Of a DNA stretch of 64,000 nt, positions 27,361 through 35,700 are shown piece by piece. The DNA is from Croceivirga sp. (GTDB lineage: Bacteria > Bacteroidota > Bacteroidia > Flavobacteriales > Flavobacteriaceae), in the NCBI GenBank assembly GCA_028284665.1, contig JANQRG010000050.1, forward strand, positions 1-64,000, written 5' to 3'. The position numbers and the translations under genes are program-made. How positions within the stretch are numbered: position 1 is the first letter of the stretch; each line of letters opens with the position of its first letter. Below the pieces are notes generated by a model. It saw only the letters and a list, made by a program, of their open reading frames with translations, was not told where the DNA came from and did no database searches.

Positions 27361-28257
27361 TTATAGGAACTTATCAATTACATAAACGATCTGCATCAAA
27401 GTAATATAGGAAACGCTGGCGAGCATCAGTTTCCTGGCGGATTGGTTGTTTCGTTTTTCAAATAAGCGGAAGGCGAAGATGAGCATCCCTACCCCCATCA
27501 AAAAGATGATCACCGCTGCAGGTATGGACAAAATAAGCCTACCCGTAAACCCAAAGACCGGCATAATGGAGATAACGATCATCCAGATGGTGTACAAGAT
27601 GATCTGCAATGCGGTGCCCGTATCTTTTTTGCCCGTGGGTAACATCTTAAACCCACCGCGTTGGTAATCGTCATCCAATAACCAGCCTAAGGCCCAGAAA
27701 TGGGGGAACTGCCAGAAAAACTGGATCATGAATAGGGTGCCAGGTTCAATGCCAAAATCGTTAGTGGCCGCTACCCAGCCTAACATAAAAGGGATAGCCC
27801 CGGGAATAGCCCCTACGAATACGGACAAAGGGGTCATTGTTTTTAAAGGAGTATAGACACTGGTATAAAGAAATATGGAAATGGCACCAAAAATGGCGGT
27901 TTTCGGATTCAGAAGATAGAGTGCTACTACGCCTAGTAATGTCATGGTAATCGCTACGGTCATTGCCAGGGGTACCGACATGCGCCCCGCAGGAATAGGC
28001 CGGTTACGGGTGCGTTTCATCAGGCTGTCCAGGTCGCGTTCTATCACCTGGTTATAGGCATTGGAGGCGCCCACCATGCAATATCCGCCAAAGGCCAATA
28101 AAAGAATAGATAAAAGGTCTAAAGTGTATGCACCAAGTAAATAGCCTGCCAGGGAGGAAAAGACCACACTGGCCGCCAGGCGTACTTTGGTCAATTCCTT
28201 TAGATCCGAAAGCACTAAGGTCCAAGATTTTGTAAGCGTTCCCGCGGCAGATTTCAT
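27361..28257 (-). CDS. cyoE: protoheme IX farnesyltransferase (heme O synthase)
   Basis: 298 residues, eight to nine helices, UbiA-type prenyltransferase. The first Asp-rich motif is NAYNQVIERDLDSLMKRT (about 66-83), followed by RNRPIPAGRM; the second is DDDYQRGG near 198. It attaches farnesyl to heme B to make heme O, the precursor of heme A for the oxidase encoded behind it. First gene of the oxidase transcript and preceded by a good promoter. Confidence 0.95.
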   Translation of the reverse strand: MKSAAGTLTKSWTLVLSDLKELTKVRLAASVVFSSLAGYLLGAYTLDLLSILLLAFGGYCMVGASNAYNQVIERDLDSLMKRTRNRPIPAGRMSVPLAMTVAITMTLLGVVALYLLNPKTAIFGAISIFLYTSVYTPLKTMTPLSVFVGAIPGAIPFMLGWVAATNDFGIEPGTLFMIQFFWQFPHFWALGWLLDDDYQRGGFKMLPTGKKDTGTALQIILYTIWMIVISIMPVFGFTGRLILSIPAAVIIFLMGVGMLIFAFRLFEKRNNQSARKLMLASVSYITLMQIVYVIDKFL

Positions 28258-28277
28258 CCGTTTTTCCTATTGGCCTG

Positions 28278-28308
28278 CAAAGATAGGGCTGAACGGTATT
28301 ATCTGCAA
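28278..28308 (-). promoter_or_regulatory. promoter of the cyoE-oxidase operon
   Basis: On the minus strand GTTG (TTG at 28308-28306), a 20-base spacer and TATCTTTG (28285-28278) match the Bacteroidota -33/-7 pattern. The -7 box ends 20 bases before the cyoE ATG. Confidence 0.65.
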
Positions 28309-28396
28309 CCCGTTGCTGTTGGGAAACCTAAAATCCGTTTAACTCAGGAAAAAAATCAAGCATTGCTATACTATTGCATTTTACGCAAGTGCTATT

Positions 28397-28795
28397 AGCC
28401 CGCTGTGCGAAGTTCCCGCCAAAGGCGGACAAGTGAAACTTCGCACTTTATCGCTTTTCATTCTATTACTGCGAAGTGGCATTTACCCGCCATCCATAGG
28501 CTAATAAACCTCTGGTGGGCACTTCGCAGAGCTGGGGTATGAACCATTTGTTTTTATCGTATGTTTTACGCCTTGTTGCACTCCTCAATTTAATGAAATT
28601 ATACTGTAGGAAAAAGGATTAAAGGGCCATAGCTTTTGATATGACCCTTCATACTCATTACTTACCAATTCTTTGTTATTGTGCCGCAGCAGTACAACCC
28701 CGCCTATATACCAACGGTATATAAACCGGCAGGCAGGTACTGCGGAGCGGGTGACACTCAGCACAGGAAGACGAGCGGTAGCAGGGGGCTTCTCA
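28397..28795. repeat. composite palindromic repeat block behind immunity gene 4
   Basis: The 538 bases between cyoE and the last immunity gene hold no credible gene but three shared repeat modules. Module R3 (28400-28536) has GTGCGAAGT/ACTTCGCAC and CTGCGAAGTG/CACTTCGCAG inverted arms. Module R4 (28540-28620) is an 80-base direct repeat of 31772-31853. Module R1 (28684-28750) is a tiered palindrome: GCAGTAC/GTACTGC outside, a CCTGCC-like arm, and TATACC/GGTATA inside. R2, the terminator hairpin, lies between R4 and R1. Confidence 0.8.
28621..28649 (-). terminator. terminator hairpin (R2 copy) after immunity gene 4
   Basis: On the minus strand a stem of AAGGGTCATA with TATGGCCCTT (one G-T wobble) closes an eight-base loop and is followed by AATCCTTTTT. 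It is one of three copies in the Rhs region. Confidence 0.65.
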
Positions 28796-29161
28796 TTAAC
28801 TTCTTCTAATACTCTCAATTTCCTGTTTAATGAACGATGCACAAGCATTTTCTTTATCAAAATATTCCATTTTTTTAATAGTACCTTTATCAGAGTCTAA
28901 GAACCCTACTACATATTTTCGACTGCCATCTTGTATGAAATACCAACCTGAACCACCTCGTTTATCTTCTGACCAACGCAACCATTGCTCTATGTAATGT
29001 GGCTGCTGTTCCAGAACTTCTCTTATAATGTTTTCATTGATATTTTCATACACTTCAAAATAGCCAGTATATTGTAATAAAGAGTATATGGATTGATTGT
29101 TCTTAGGACTGTAAAACCTTTCGGGAAGATTTAATATTCTAGTTATAACGTTCTTTTCCAT
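28796..29161 (-). CDS. probable immunity protein of orphan Rhs cassette 4
   Basis: 121 residues, acidic and soluble, without signal or membrane helix. Its ATG is two bases after the stop of the orphan toxin tip at 29164, the tight toxin-immunity spacing usual in polymorphic toxin loci. The C-terminal half (WYFIQDGSRKYVVGF, YFDKENACASFIKQEI) looks like a recurrent family of small proteins found beside toxins, but I cannot name the Pfam entry. Base composition is more A/T-rich than the housekeeping genes around it, as is common for immunity genes. No promoter match was seen. Confidence 0.7.
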   Translation of the reverse strand: MEKNVITRILNLPERFYSPKNNQSIYSLLQYTGYFEVYENINENIIREVLEQQPHYIEQWLRWSEDKRGGSGWYFIQDGSRKYVVGFLDSDKGTIKKMEYFDKENACASFIKQEIESIRRS

Positions 29162-29163
29162 AG

Positions 29164-29739
29164 CTATCTAATAAGTTGAGTTCCGTCTTTACTTAACCTA
29201 TAACCTTTTTCTATCAGGTAATCCAATTCTCTGCGGAAGAAACCAGAAACATCATTGATATTCTTAACTGGATTAGCTAAAACAATAATATCCCCTCTTG
29301 CGATCGTCCTATCAAGGAACTTAACATTAGCTGCCCACTGTTCAGCTGGGGTCATTTTATTCCAAATATTTGCTGGAATATTTAATCTTCTTGCATTTAG
29401 TTTTCCAGCAAGAAGAATGTACTGAGGGTTCTTTCCTAAAACAGTCGTCCCCGCCTTAGCCGCTTGTTTTGCACTGTTCTTCGCCAAATACCGCCCCCCG
29501 GCTTTAATCCCGGTTTTAATACCTCCTTTAACAACAGAAGCACCTCCGGCGGTAAAAATATCTAAAATTATGGAGCCGGCACCTATGGCTACCTGCCAAC
29601 CATCCCCATCGCGTATGCCTTTATAAATGTCTTTGGCACCTCCAACAATAGGAACAAAGTCCAAAACCGTATCCGCTACATCCTCTGTGGTAATGGTAAA
29701 GCCCTGATCCGCCAGGTCATCTACCCCATCTGTGGGCAC
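29164..29739 (-). CDS. orphan Rhs C-terminal toxin tip with pre-toxin segment (cassette 4)
   Basis: 191 residues from GTG 29739; the frame is open further back to about 29823. Residues 8-90 repeat the pre-toxin part of the Rhs protein at 32708-39391 almost exactly (ITTEDVADTVLDFVPIVGG and IFTAGGASVVKGGI). Homology begins at the equivalent of YTAVNPNGISQLGRRDP and stops at the repeat module upstream. From about residue 97 the tip is different: NPQYILLAGKLNARRLNIP, AEQWAANVKFLDRTIARGD, FRRELDYLIEKGY. I recall this pattern from CDI/Rhs toxin tips but cannot name its activity. It has no signal, no Rhs body and no promoter, so it is probably silent until recombined into the main gene. Confidence 0.75.
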   Translation of the reverse strand: MPTDGVDDLADQGFTITTEDVADTVLDFVPIVGGAKDIYKGIRDGDGWQVAIGAGSIILDIFTAGGASVVKGGIKTGIKAGGRYLAKNSAKQAAKAGTTVLGKNPQYILLAGKLNARRLNIPANIWNKMTPAEQWAANVKFLDRTIARGDIIVLANPVKNINDVSGFFRRELDYLIEKGYRLSKDGTQLIR

Positions 29740-29823
29740 AAAATTATCGGGCCTTGGAATCCCCTGGGGTGGGTCCCTGCGCCCTAGCTGCGAGATCCCA
29801 TTGGGGTTAACTGCCGTGTAGGA
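29480..29823 (-). repeat. duplicated Rhs pre-toxin DNA segment
   Basis: About 345 bases are roughly 90 % identical to 33010-33352 inside the intact Rhs gene; both end on the Rhs-proximal side at the same TGCCGTGTAGGA string (plus strand). Differences are mostly synonymous. The sharp edge marks where the displaced tip was separated from its Rhs body. Confidence 0.85.
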
Positions 29824-29833
29824 GAGAAAAAGT

Positions 29834-29863
29834 AAAGGGCCACAGCATTTGCTATGACCCTTT
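29834..29863 (-). terminator. terminator hairpin (R2 copy) after immunity gene 3
   Basis: AAAGGGCCACAGC (29834-29846) pairs with GCTATGACCCTTT (29851-29863) using two G-T wobbles, with a run of T behind it on the minus strand. Compared with the other two copies the stem is changed but still pairs, so the hairpin itself appears conserved. Confidence 0.65.
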
Positions 29864-29897
29864 TCACTTTTTACTTCGTGCCATTTCGTTTATTTTA

Positions 29898-30072
29898 CCG
29901 CAGCAGTACAACCCTGCCTGCCGTCAGGCAGGTACTGCGGAGCTGAGAAAGACTTCGCACTTTATCGCTTTTCATTCTATTACTGCGAAGTGGCATTTAC
30001 CCCCATCCATAGGCTAATAAACCTCTGGTGGGCACTTCGCAGAGCTGGGCACATTTACCTGCCTCCGGCAGG
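29898..30072. repeat. R1 and R3 repeat modules between cassettes 3 and 4
   Basis: The 350 bases between immunity gene 3 and the orphan tip contain no gene. They hold an R1 palindrome (29898-29943, core CCTGCCTGCCGTCAGGCAGG), an R3 copy (29951-30050) that keeps CTGCGAAGTG/CACTTCGCAG, and a short CCTGCC-TCC-GGCAGG hairpin at 30058-30072. Confidence 0.8.
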
Positions 30073-30090
30073 GCCTTCCCAGAGCAGGGT

Positions 30091-30468
30091 TTATTTCTGC
30101 GAAGAAGAAAAATTCCTCTCAATCTTAAAAATACTATGAAGTGTTACAATGTAACGAGAGTTGGACACTTCATTTACTCCTGAAAAAATAATGTAACTGC
30201 CACCTTTATTTCCTGTTATCCAAAAGAAATTTACAAAACCACCACACGGAGCTTTGGAATAAATTCCCAAATTCAAACTCTCCTTCAACTCATTGACCAA
30301 AATATCATTTTCAATATTTCCCCCTTTGAATTGGGTGTTTATTAATTCTTCGTAGTTTACCTTGAGAGTCTCCTCTTCAAGCCTAACTCTCTGTAGACTT
30401 TTTCTTGATTTGAGATTGTCATAAACATATTTTCCAATCTCAAGATTTTTGATTTGTGCTTTTTCCAT
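30091..30468 (-). CDS. probable immunity protein of orphan Rhs cassette 3
   Basis: 125 residues, soluble, no signal. It starts three bases after the stop of a short toxin-tip remnant (30472-30573), so it keeps the place of an immunity gene although most of its toxin is gone. The sequence has an N-terminal helical part rich in Lys/Glu and a C-terminal beta part (GGFVNFFWITGNKGGSYIIF). Family not recognised. Low G/C compared with the neighbours. Confidence 0.65.
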   Translation of the reverse strand: MEKAQIKNLEIGKYVYDNLKSRKSLQRVRLEEETLKVNYEELINTQFKGGNIENDILVNELKESLNLGIYSKAPCGGFVNFFWITGNKGGSYIIFSGVNEVSNSRYIVTLHSIFKIERNFSSSQK

Positions 30469-30471
30469 TTT

Positions 30472-30573
30472 TTATTTAAATCGTACCCCAGGATGAAAAA
30501 TAACATCTTTCTCAAAGTTCAATATTTGAAATTGCTCTAAACCGCCTCTACCTCCGTTAAATGGTTTCACCCT
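30472..30573 (-). pseudogene. remnant of Rhs toxin tip (cassette 3)
   Basis: A short frame ending at TAA 30474-30472 encodes about 33 residues, with VKPFNGGRGGLEQF near the start and NFEKDVIFHPGVRFK at the end. The frame enters directly from an R1 palindrome (30571-30600) and there is no start or Rhs body. It ends three bases before immunity gene 3. I read it as the last piece of a displaced tip; it is short, so this rests on position. Confidence 0.5.
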
Positions 30574-30819
30574 GCTCCGCAGTAGTTGTACTGCTGCGGA
30601 AACTCCATTATGTTATCGTTTTCAACATTTGAGGCACTACAATAACCTCTGGTCCATTTGTCTTTATCGTATGTTTACGCCTTCTTGCATACCCGCTGTG
30701 CGAAGTTCCCGCCAAAGGCGGACAAGTAAGACTTCGCACTTTATCGCTTTTCATTCTATTGCTGCGAAGTGACACACTTCGCAGAGCTGGGCAGGCAGGT
30801 ACTGCGGAGCGAGGACGAG
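30571..30819. repeat. R1, R4 and R3 repeat modules between cassettes 2 and 3
   Basis: This gene-free block holds an R1 palindrome (30571-30600), a diverged partial R4 (30652-30690), an R3 copy (30692-30790) lacking the middle section of the other two, and half of an R1 (30791-30819). Frames that cross the block are made of repeat sequence only. Confidence 0.78.
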
Positions 30820-30857
30820 CTGTAGCAGGGGCAGTCCCCGAATTGCTTAAATAGCTT

Positions 30858-31460
30858 TTATCCAACAAAATCTAGTCTTGTTTTTATTTTGCCATTCTCA
30901 AAACCACCTTTGATCCCAGCTGAAATATCATACGACATGGGCTTAGCTTGATTTTTGTTTTTTACAAAACCTTTATACTTCAAAATAGATTTCAACCTTT
31001 TTTTAAAAAACTTATAAATTTCAAAGTATTCATGGTTCTTAATAATCAATGACTGATCCTCCAAACTTTCAACCACGTCAATAAGCATTATGAAAGACTC
31101 ACCCATAACATTGGAAGAACCAATATTGTACCTAATATTGATCAACCCGTTATACAGATAATAATCGTTATTAAATCTACCATTCTTTGTTATTTCAATT
31201 TCTGGTGAAAGTTCTAAACACCTAAGTAAAAAAAATCGGTAACCTTCCTCTATCAAATTCGAAAAATCCTTTAAAGGAAAAACAGCATATGTCCACTTGT
31301 TTACTTCATCGAATTCTGAAACTATTAAATCGAATGAGGTATCAAATTTAATCTCTAGATCAAGTATAACGTTGTACAATTCATCTTGTAAAACATAGAA
31401 TTGGTAGACTTTTCCTCTACCTTTTCTCCTATATCTGTTAATGTCTTTAAGTTCAATCAT
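30858..31460 (-). CDS. probable immunity protein of orphan Rhs cassette 2
   Basis: 200 residues, soluble and Lys/Ile/Asn-rich with no signal. The ATG is five bases after the stop of a decapitated nuclease-like tip (31466-31756). It opens with IELKDINRYRRKGRGKVYQF. The family is not recognised. It is markedly A/T-rich. Position is the basis of the immunity call; it would be expected to bind the tip in front. Confidence 0.65.
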   Translation of the reverse strand: MIELKDINRYRRKGRGKVYQFYVLQDELYNVILDLEIKFDTSFDLIVSEFDEVNKWTYAVFPLKDFSNLIEEGYRFFLLRCLELSPEIEITKNGRFNNDYYLYNGLINIRYNIGSSNVMGESFIMLIDVVESLEDQSLIIKNHEYFEIYKFFKKRLKSILKYKGFVKNKNQAKPMSYDISAGIKGGFENGKIKTRLDFVG

Positions 31461-31465
31461 TTATT

Positions 31466-31756
31466 TCAATATTCTAGAAAAAACACTTTGTCAAACTCAC
31501 CAGAATCCCTTAGATCTTTAATTGCTCTTCTTTCTCTAGAAACTGGTTTTCTCGATTTTTTTGTGGCCTTGCCTACTTGAATAATTATTGTTTCCACGCC
31601 ATTCTTCATCTCCAAATCCGGAAACCGCCCACTGCTAGTTCTTCTTTCGGCAGCACTACCTCCTGAAACAGTCCGGTAACCTCTCTCATTAAAACGCTTT
31701 TCTGCTTCTTCTATCCTCCTCCTATGTTCAGGGCTTCCCCTTCTTCCATAAGGGTG
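31466..31756 (-). pseudogene. decapitated Rhs toxin tip, PD-(D/E)XK-like nuclease (cassette 2)
   Basis: An open frame of 96 codons without a start, entered from repeat DNA just after an in-frame stop (31759-31757) and ending at TGA 31468-31466. It reads HPYGRRGSPEHRRRIEEAEK, then GRFPDLEMKNG, IIIQVGKATKKSRKPVSRER and DKVFFLEY. The PDLE...IQVGK arrangement and the following PVxRERRAIxDL match restriction-endonuclease-fold toxin tips that follow a GRxGSPxHR linker in Rhs and related proteins. The catalytic core looks complete, but it has no way to be translated or exported by itself. Confidence 0.7.
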
Positions 31757-31771
31757 TCAACGTCATGTAGT

Positions 31772-31984
31772 ATGAACCATTTGTTTTTATCGTGTGTTTT
31801 ACGCCTTGTTGCACTCCTCAATTTAATGAAATTATACTGTAGGAAAAAGGATTAAAGGGCCATAGCTTTTGATATGACCCTTTTCACTTTTTACTTCGTG
31901 CCATTTCGTTTATTTTACCGCAGCAGTACAACCCTGCCTGTATACCAACGGTATATAAACCGGTAGGCAGGTACTGCGGAGCGA
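31772..31984. repeat. R4, R2 and R1 repeat modules behind the active cassette
   Basis: R4 (31772-31853) is almost identical to 28540-28620. The R2 hairpin follows, and R1 (31919-31984) is a tiered palindrome with GCAGTAC/GTACTGC, CTGCC/GGCAG and TATACC/GGTATA arms, close to 28684-28750. The block ends four bases before the stop of immunity gene 1. Confidence 0.85.
31854..31883 (-). terminator. terminator hairpin (R2 copy) after the Rhs operon
   Basis: An 11-bp stem (31854-31864 with 31873-31883, one G-T wobble) with an eight-base loop, followed on the minus strand by AATCCTTTTT. It probably ends the Rhs-immunity transcript. Confidence 0.7.
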
Positions 31985-31988
31985 GTTA

Positions 31989-32699
31989 CTAATCAATTAA
32001 ATCCATAATAATTTCCAAATAAGACAGCTTGGTCTTGTGAGCAAAAATCTGTAAGGACATCTCAGTATTACCATCACCACTAACTCGAATTATTAAATCA
32101 CCTTCAAAACAATACCGCATTACTAACGGAAGATAATTAACACATGCGAGTCTTTTTTCGTTGACCGATTTGGTAACTAATCCGACAAGAAAACTCTCGT
32201 TGTATATATCTTTTCCGTTATCGGAAACCAATAGGAATGACCTTTCAGAATCATATAAATAGTTTTCAAAAATCAATTTGGAATTGGTTTTGTTCACATG
32301 GATAACTGAAGCGAATAATGAGGTTTCATTTGAAAATGGAATTTCTTTTTCAATAAAATCACCTTCAGAAAATATTTTTCTTCCTTTCGTTACGCCTTTA
32401 AAACTTCTAAGTTTGGATTTTGGCAAGACCTCGTATTCCATGTGAAATAGAAAGACATCAGATTTGAATTTTGGTAATAAATTTGTAGTCAAATATGCTT
32501 CAAGTTCTTGAAATAAGGTCAAATGACTTTCCTCCTGACTAAATCGCACAAAACAAATTTCAACACCCACTAATTCCTTTAACTTCTCTAGAGGATCAAG
32601 ACTATTTAAATCCATTTTAAAGCTTTCCTCCGGTCTCCAAGCCTTAGTAAATTGATCTTGGTTTAATAAGTTATCATAAATCCTCACCTTCTTATTCAT
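31989..32699 (-). CDS. probable immunity protein of the intact Rhs toxin
   Basis: 236 residues, soluble, no signal, eight bases after the Rhs stop and before the R2 terminator. It begins MNKKVRIYDNLLNQDQF and has alternating strands and helices; no motif or family was recognised. As with the other three presumed immunity genes the G/C content is low. It should neutralise the AFRAAKR...GPHFN tip in front of it. Confidence 0.72.
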   Translation of the reverse strand: MNKKVRIYDNLLNQDQFTKAWRPEESFKMDLNSLDPLEKLKELVGVEICFVRFSQEESHLTLFQELEAYLTTNLLPKFKSDVFLFHMEYEVLPKSKLRSFKGVTKGRKIFSEGDFIEKEIPFSNETSLFASVIHVNKTNSKLIFENYLYDSERSFLLVSDNGKDIYNESFLVGLVTKSVNEKRLACVNYLPLVMRYCFEGDLIIRVSGDGNTEMSLQIFAHKTKLSYLEIIMDLID

Positions 32700-32707
32700 T
32701 GTGGTTG

Positions 32708-35700
32708 CTATTTAAAGAAAAAGTGTTGTTTCAATTTACCTCCAGCTGGGCCTGCGTTAAAATGTGGTCCTTGAAAGCCTCCGTCTGGGAAAGTTCTAGG
32801 CAAATCTTTCCTAATATCTATCAATTCTCCCGCGTTGTTTCTAAATCGAAAAACTTTTAACTGAACCTGTGGATTAATCTTATCCGGAACAGTAAAAACG
32901 TCAATGGGCTGTGAACTAACTGGAATATTGTTAGCTCTTTTCGCTGCTCTGAATGCAGCATTTGCCGAATCATAGACTTTGCTCGCAAGCTTGGCTGCCA
33001 CTCCAGTTGCCTGCCTCGCACTTCTCTTTGCTAGGTATCTTCCCCCAGCCTTGATCCCGGTTTTAATACCTCCTTTAACAACGGAAGCACCTCCGGCTGT
33101 AAAAATATCTAAAATTATGGAGCCGGCACCTATGGCTACCTGCCAACCATCGCCATCGCGTATACCCTTATAGATGTCCTTAGCCCCACCTACAATAGGC
33201 ACAAAGTCCAAAACCGTATCCGCTACATCCTCCGTGGTAATGGTAAAGCCCTGGTCGGCCAAACCACTCGCACCATCGGGCTTAGGGAGGCCCTGGAGTG
33301 GGTCCCTGCGCCCTAGCTGCGAGATCCCATTGGGGTTAACTGCCGTGTAGGACAGGTTATTCCCAAAAGTAAAGGCCACGTTGTTGTCATTGATGGAAGA
33401 TTCCACCGCCGGAATGTTGAGCGCCACCAGTCCGCCATCGTTGAGTCTCGCATTCCCTGAAGAGTGCCGTGCAGCCCCCGGCGGGGAAGCACTTGAGGTC
33501 ATTTGGGAGTTGTTCTGATTGTTTGAAGGTGTTGGTGCTGTACTTTGCGCCGGGTTACTATCTGAATTATCATCTAGCAGTTCTTTGAGAAAACCGTATG
33601 CCCCAAGTATTGCCGAGGCACCGAAAAATATTTTAGCAATTAAAGCCCCTACTATAATCTCTCCAAACTCTCCACTGGGGTCCACATATTTTAACGGATT
33701 GTTTAATACATAGCCATAGCGGTTATAGCTTTGGGTATTAAAGGGTTCCTGGATATAGTTATCCGGGCTTAGAAAGCGGCCCAATTGCGGGTCGTACATC
33801 CGGCCGTTCATATGGATCAGGCTTACTTCAAAAAAGTGTTCATGGCCGGTATACCCTCTGCCCAAAAGGGCGGTATGATCGAAAGTAGTACCGCCGCCAC
33901 TGTCCGAAAATTGATCCACAACCCCCCAGGCGCCAAACTGGCGTTCTTCAATCACATCCCCATCGGCATCGGTAATCGCCAAAATACTGCCCAGGTAATC
34001 CCGGTGCAGGTAATGGTACTCATCAATAGCGCCTGTACCCGTGGTTTTGATATGTACAATAGGGGCGCTGTAGGCATCCCCGCCCACATAGGTAATGATC
34101 TTTTCGGTATTTGCCTGGGTATCCTCTACGATCTCTACCGGGATAATCGCAGAATAGTGTTTTTTATACCGCCGTAAACTTCTATCGGCATCCTCCCCCC
34201 CATAATAAGCGGTGCTACGGTTCATTAGGGGCCCGTATTCAAAACTTACGCGACCGTGCCCTGCTTGATGGATCTCGACCGGTTTTTTATAGGCGTTATA
34301 GGTGATTTGCTGGGTAGGATGTTGCTGGAAGTACGTTTCTCCGGCGGGATTCGGATCAATCTCCGTTAAACGGTATTTTTTGCTGGAGTCACCATAGATA
34401 TAATCCCCCAGCGCGTCATTGTTGTCAATATTGCCATTATTCAAATAGGACATGGTGTGGGTAACATCTCCGGTAATGGAAGTTAACCGGTCCTGAGAAT
34501 CATATTGAAAACTTTCCTGCCAGTTAAACCCAAAGTTTTCCCTATTACTAAGGTTGCCCCGAACCGCATCAAAAGTGTATTCCGTATGTAAGGCGGTTGT
34601 GGGATTGGTACCCGTTTCCTTGTCTTCAATTTTGGTCACATAGCCATACATATCATACACCTTGGTTTTTTCCATGCCATTGCCCAGGGTGACCGACAAG
34701 GCCTGACCACGAGCATTGATGTCCGTTAGCTCCCAGAGTTTCTCCGGGGTACCGTCATTCCAAATTTCGATTAGGATCCCTGAGGTGTCATACACATTTC
34801 GGGTAGTAAGGATTTTAGAAGGCCCCCCAATCAACTCGGAAGTGTAGGTCTCTTTTTCTACACGCCCATAGGTTAGATCGTAATCGATATGATATTTGTA
34901 ATTAGCAAGGCCGGTTTTTTCCTCTATTTCCTCTAACCTGTCATAAGTATCATAGCGATAGTCATAGGTATACGTTCTCCCTGCATTTTCATTATCCGTA
35001 CCAGTGATCTTCTCGATCTGGTTGGTACTCTCGTAATATTTATAGGTTACCAAAATGTCGGTGGCACTACCACTTATTTCTTTTTGGGTCATTTTTCCCT
35101 CTGTATCATAATCATAGGTAGTGGTACCGTTGGGAGAGGTCTGTTCCCGTAATTGCCCAAAGCCATCATAACTATAGGTATAGGTGCCTGCGGAAGGATC
35201 GGTAAGGCTGGTTTTTCGGCCCCAACCATCCACCCCAACAGTCACTACATGAGTGCCATAGCTGGCCGATTTTAGTTGCCCACTGGCGTAATACGTATAA
35301 TCTACCGTACCACCGGGGTCCTGTACCTTAACCGTGTTCCCCAGGGCATCCCTTGTGGTCGTTACGGTTTTCACACCATCATCAACTATGGTAGACAAAC
35401 CAGGATAGGTTATCGTGATGTTCCTACCTGTGTACAATTGTTGGGAAATCGGCCTTCCATATTGATCCAGATCCGTGGTGTTCCACTGGCTTGGGGAACC
35501 ATCATGCGGCTCACTTTCCCGTGTAGGGCGTCCCGCCACATCATATTCATAGTCCACATAGGACCATTTGTTATTTAAACTCAAGGTACCTGACCGTTCT
35601 ACCCATCCGAAAGCGTTATAATTGGTCATTTCCTTGCTGCCATCAGCATAATCCACATTATGGCGCAGTCCTGACCCACTTAGGACTGTATACGTATGAT

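Noticed and set aside
28258-28396. Possible tRNA or small RNA gene before cyoE
   Set aside because: No cloverleaf or T-loop sequence was found; only the cyoE promoter and plain A/T-rich DNA.
28585-28860. 91-codon minus-strand frame across immunity gene 4 and repeats
   Set aside because: It overlaps the end of the immunity gene in another frame and runs through R1 and R2 palindromes; composition and position fit a chance frame.
30608-30868. 86-codon minus-strand frame in the gap between cassettes 2 and 3
   Set aside because: Made of R1, R3 and R4 repeat sequence; its translation is low-complexity Ser/Arg/Pro and it has no upstream signals.
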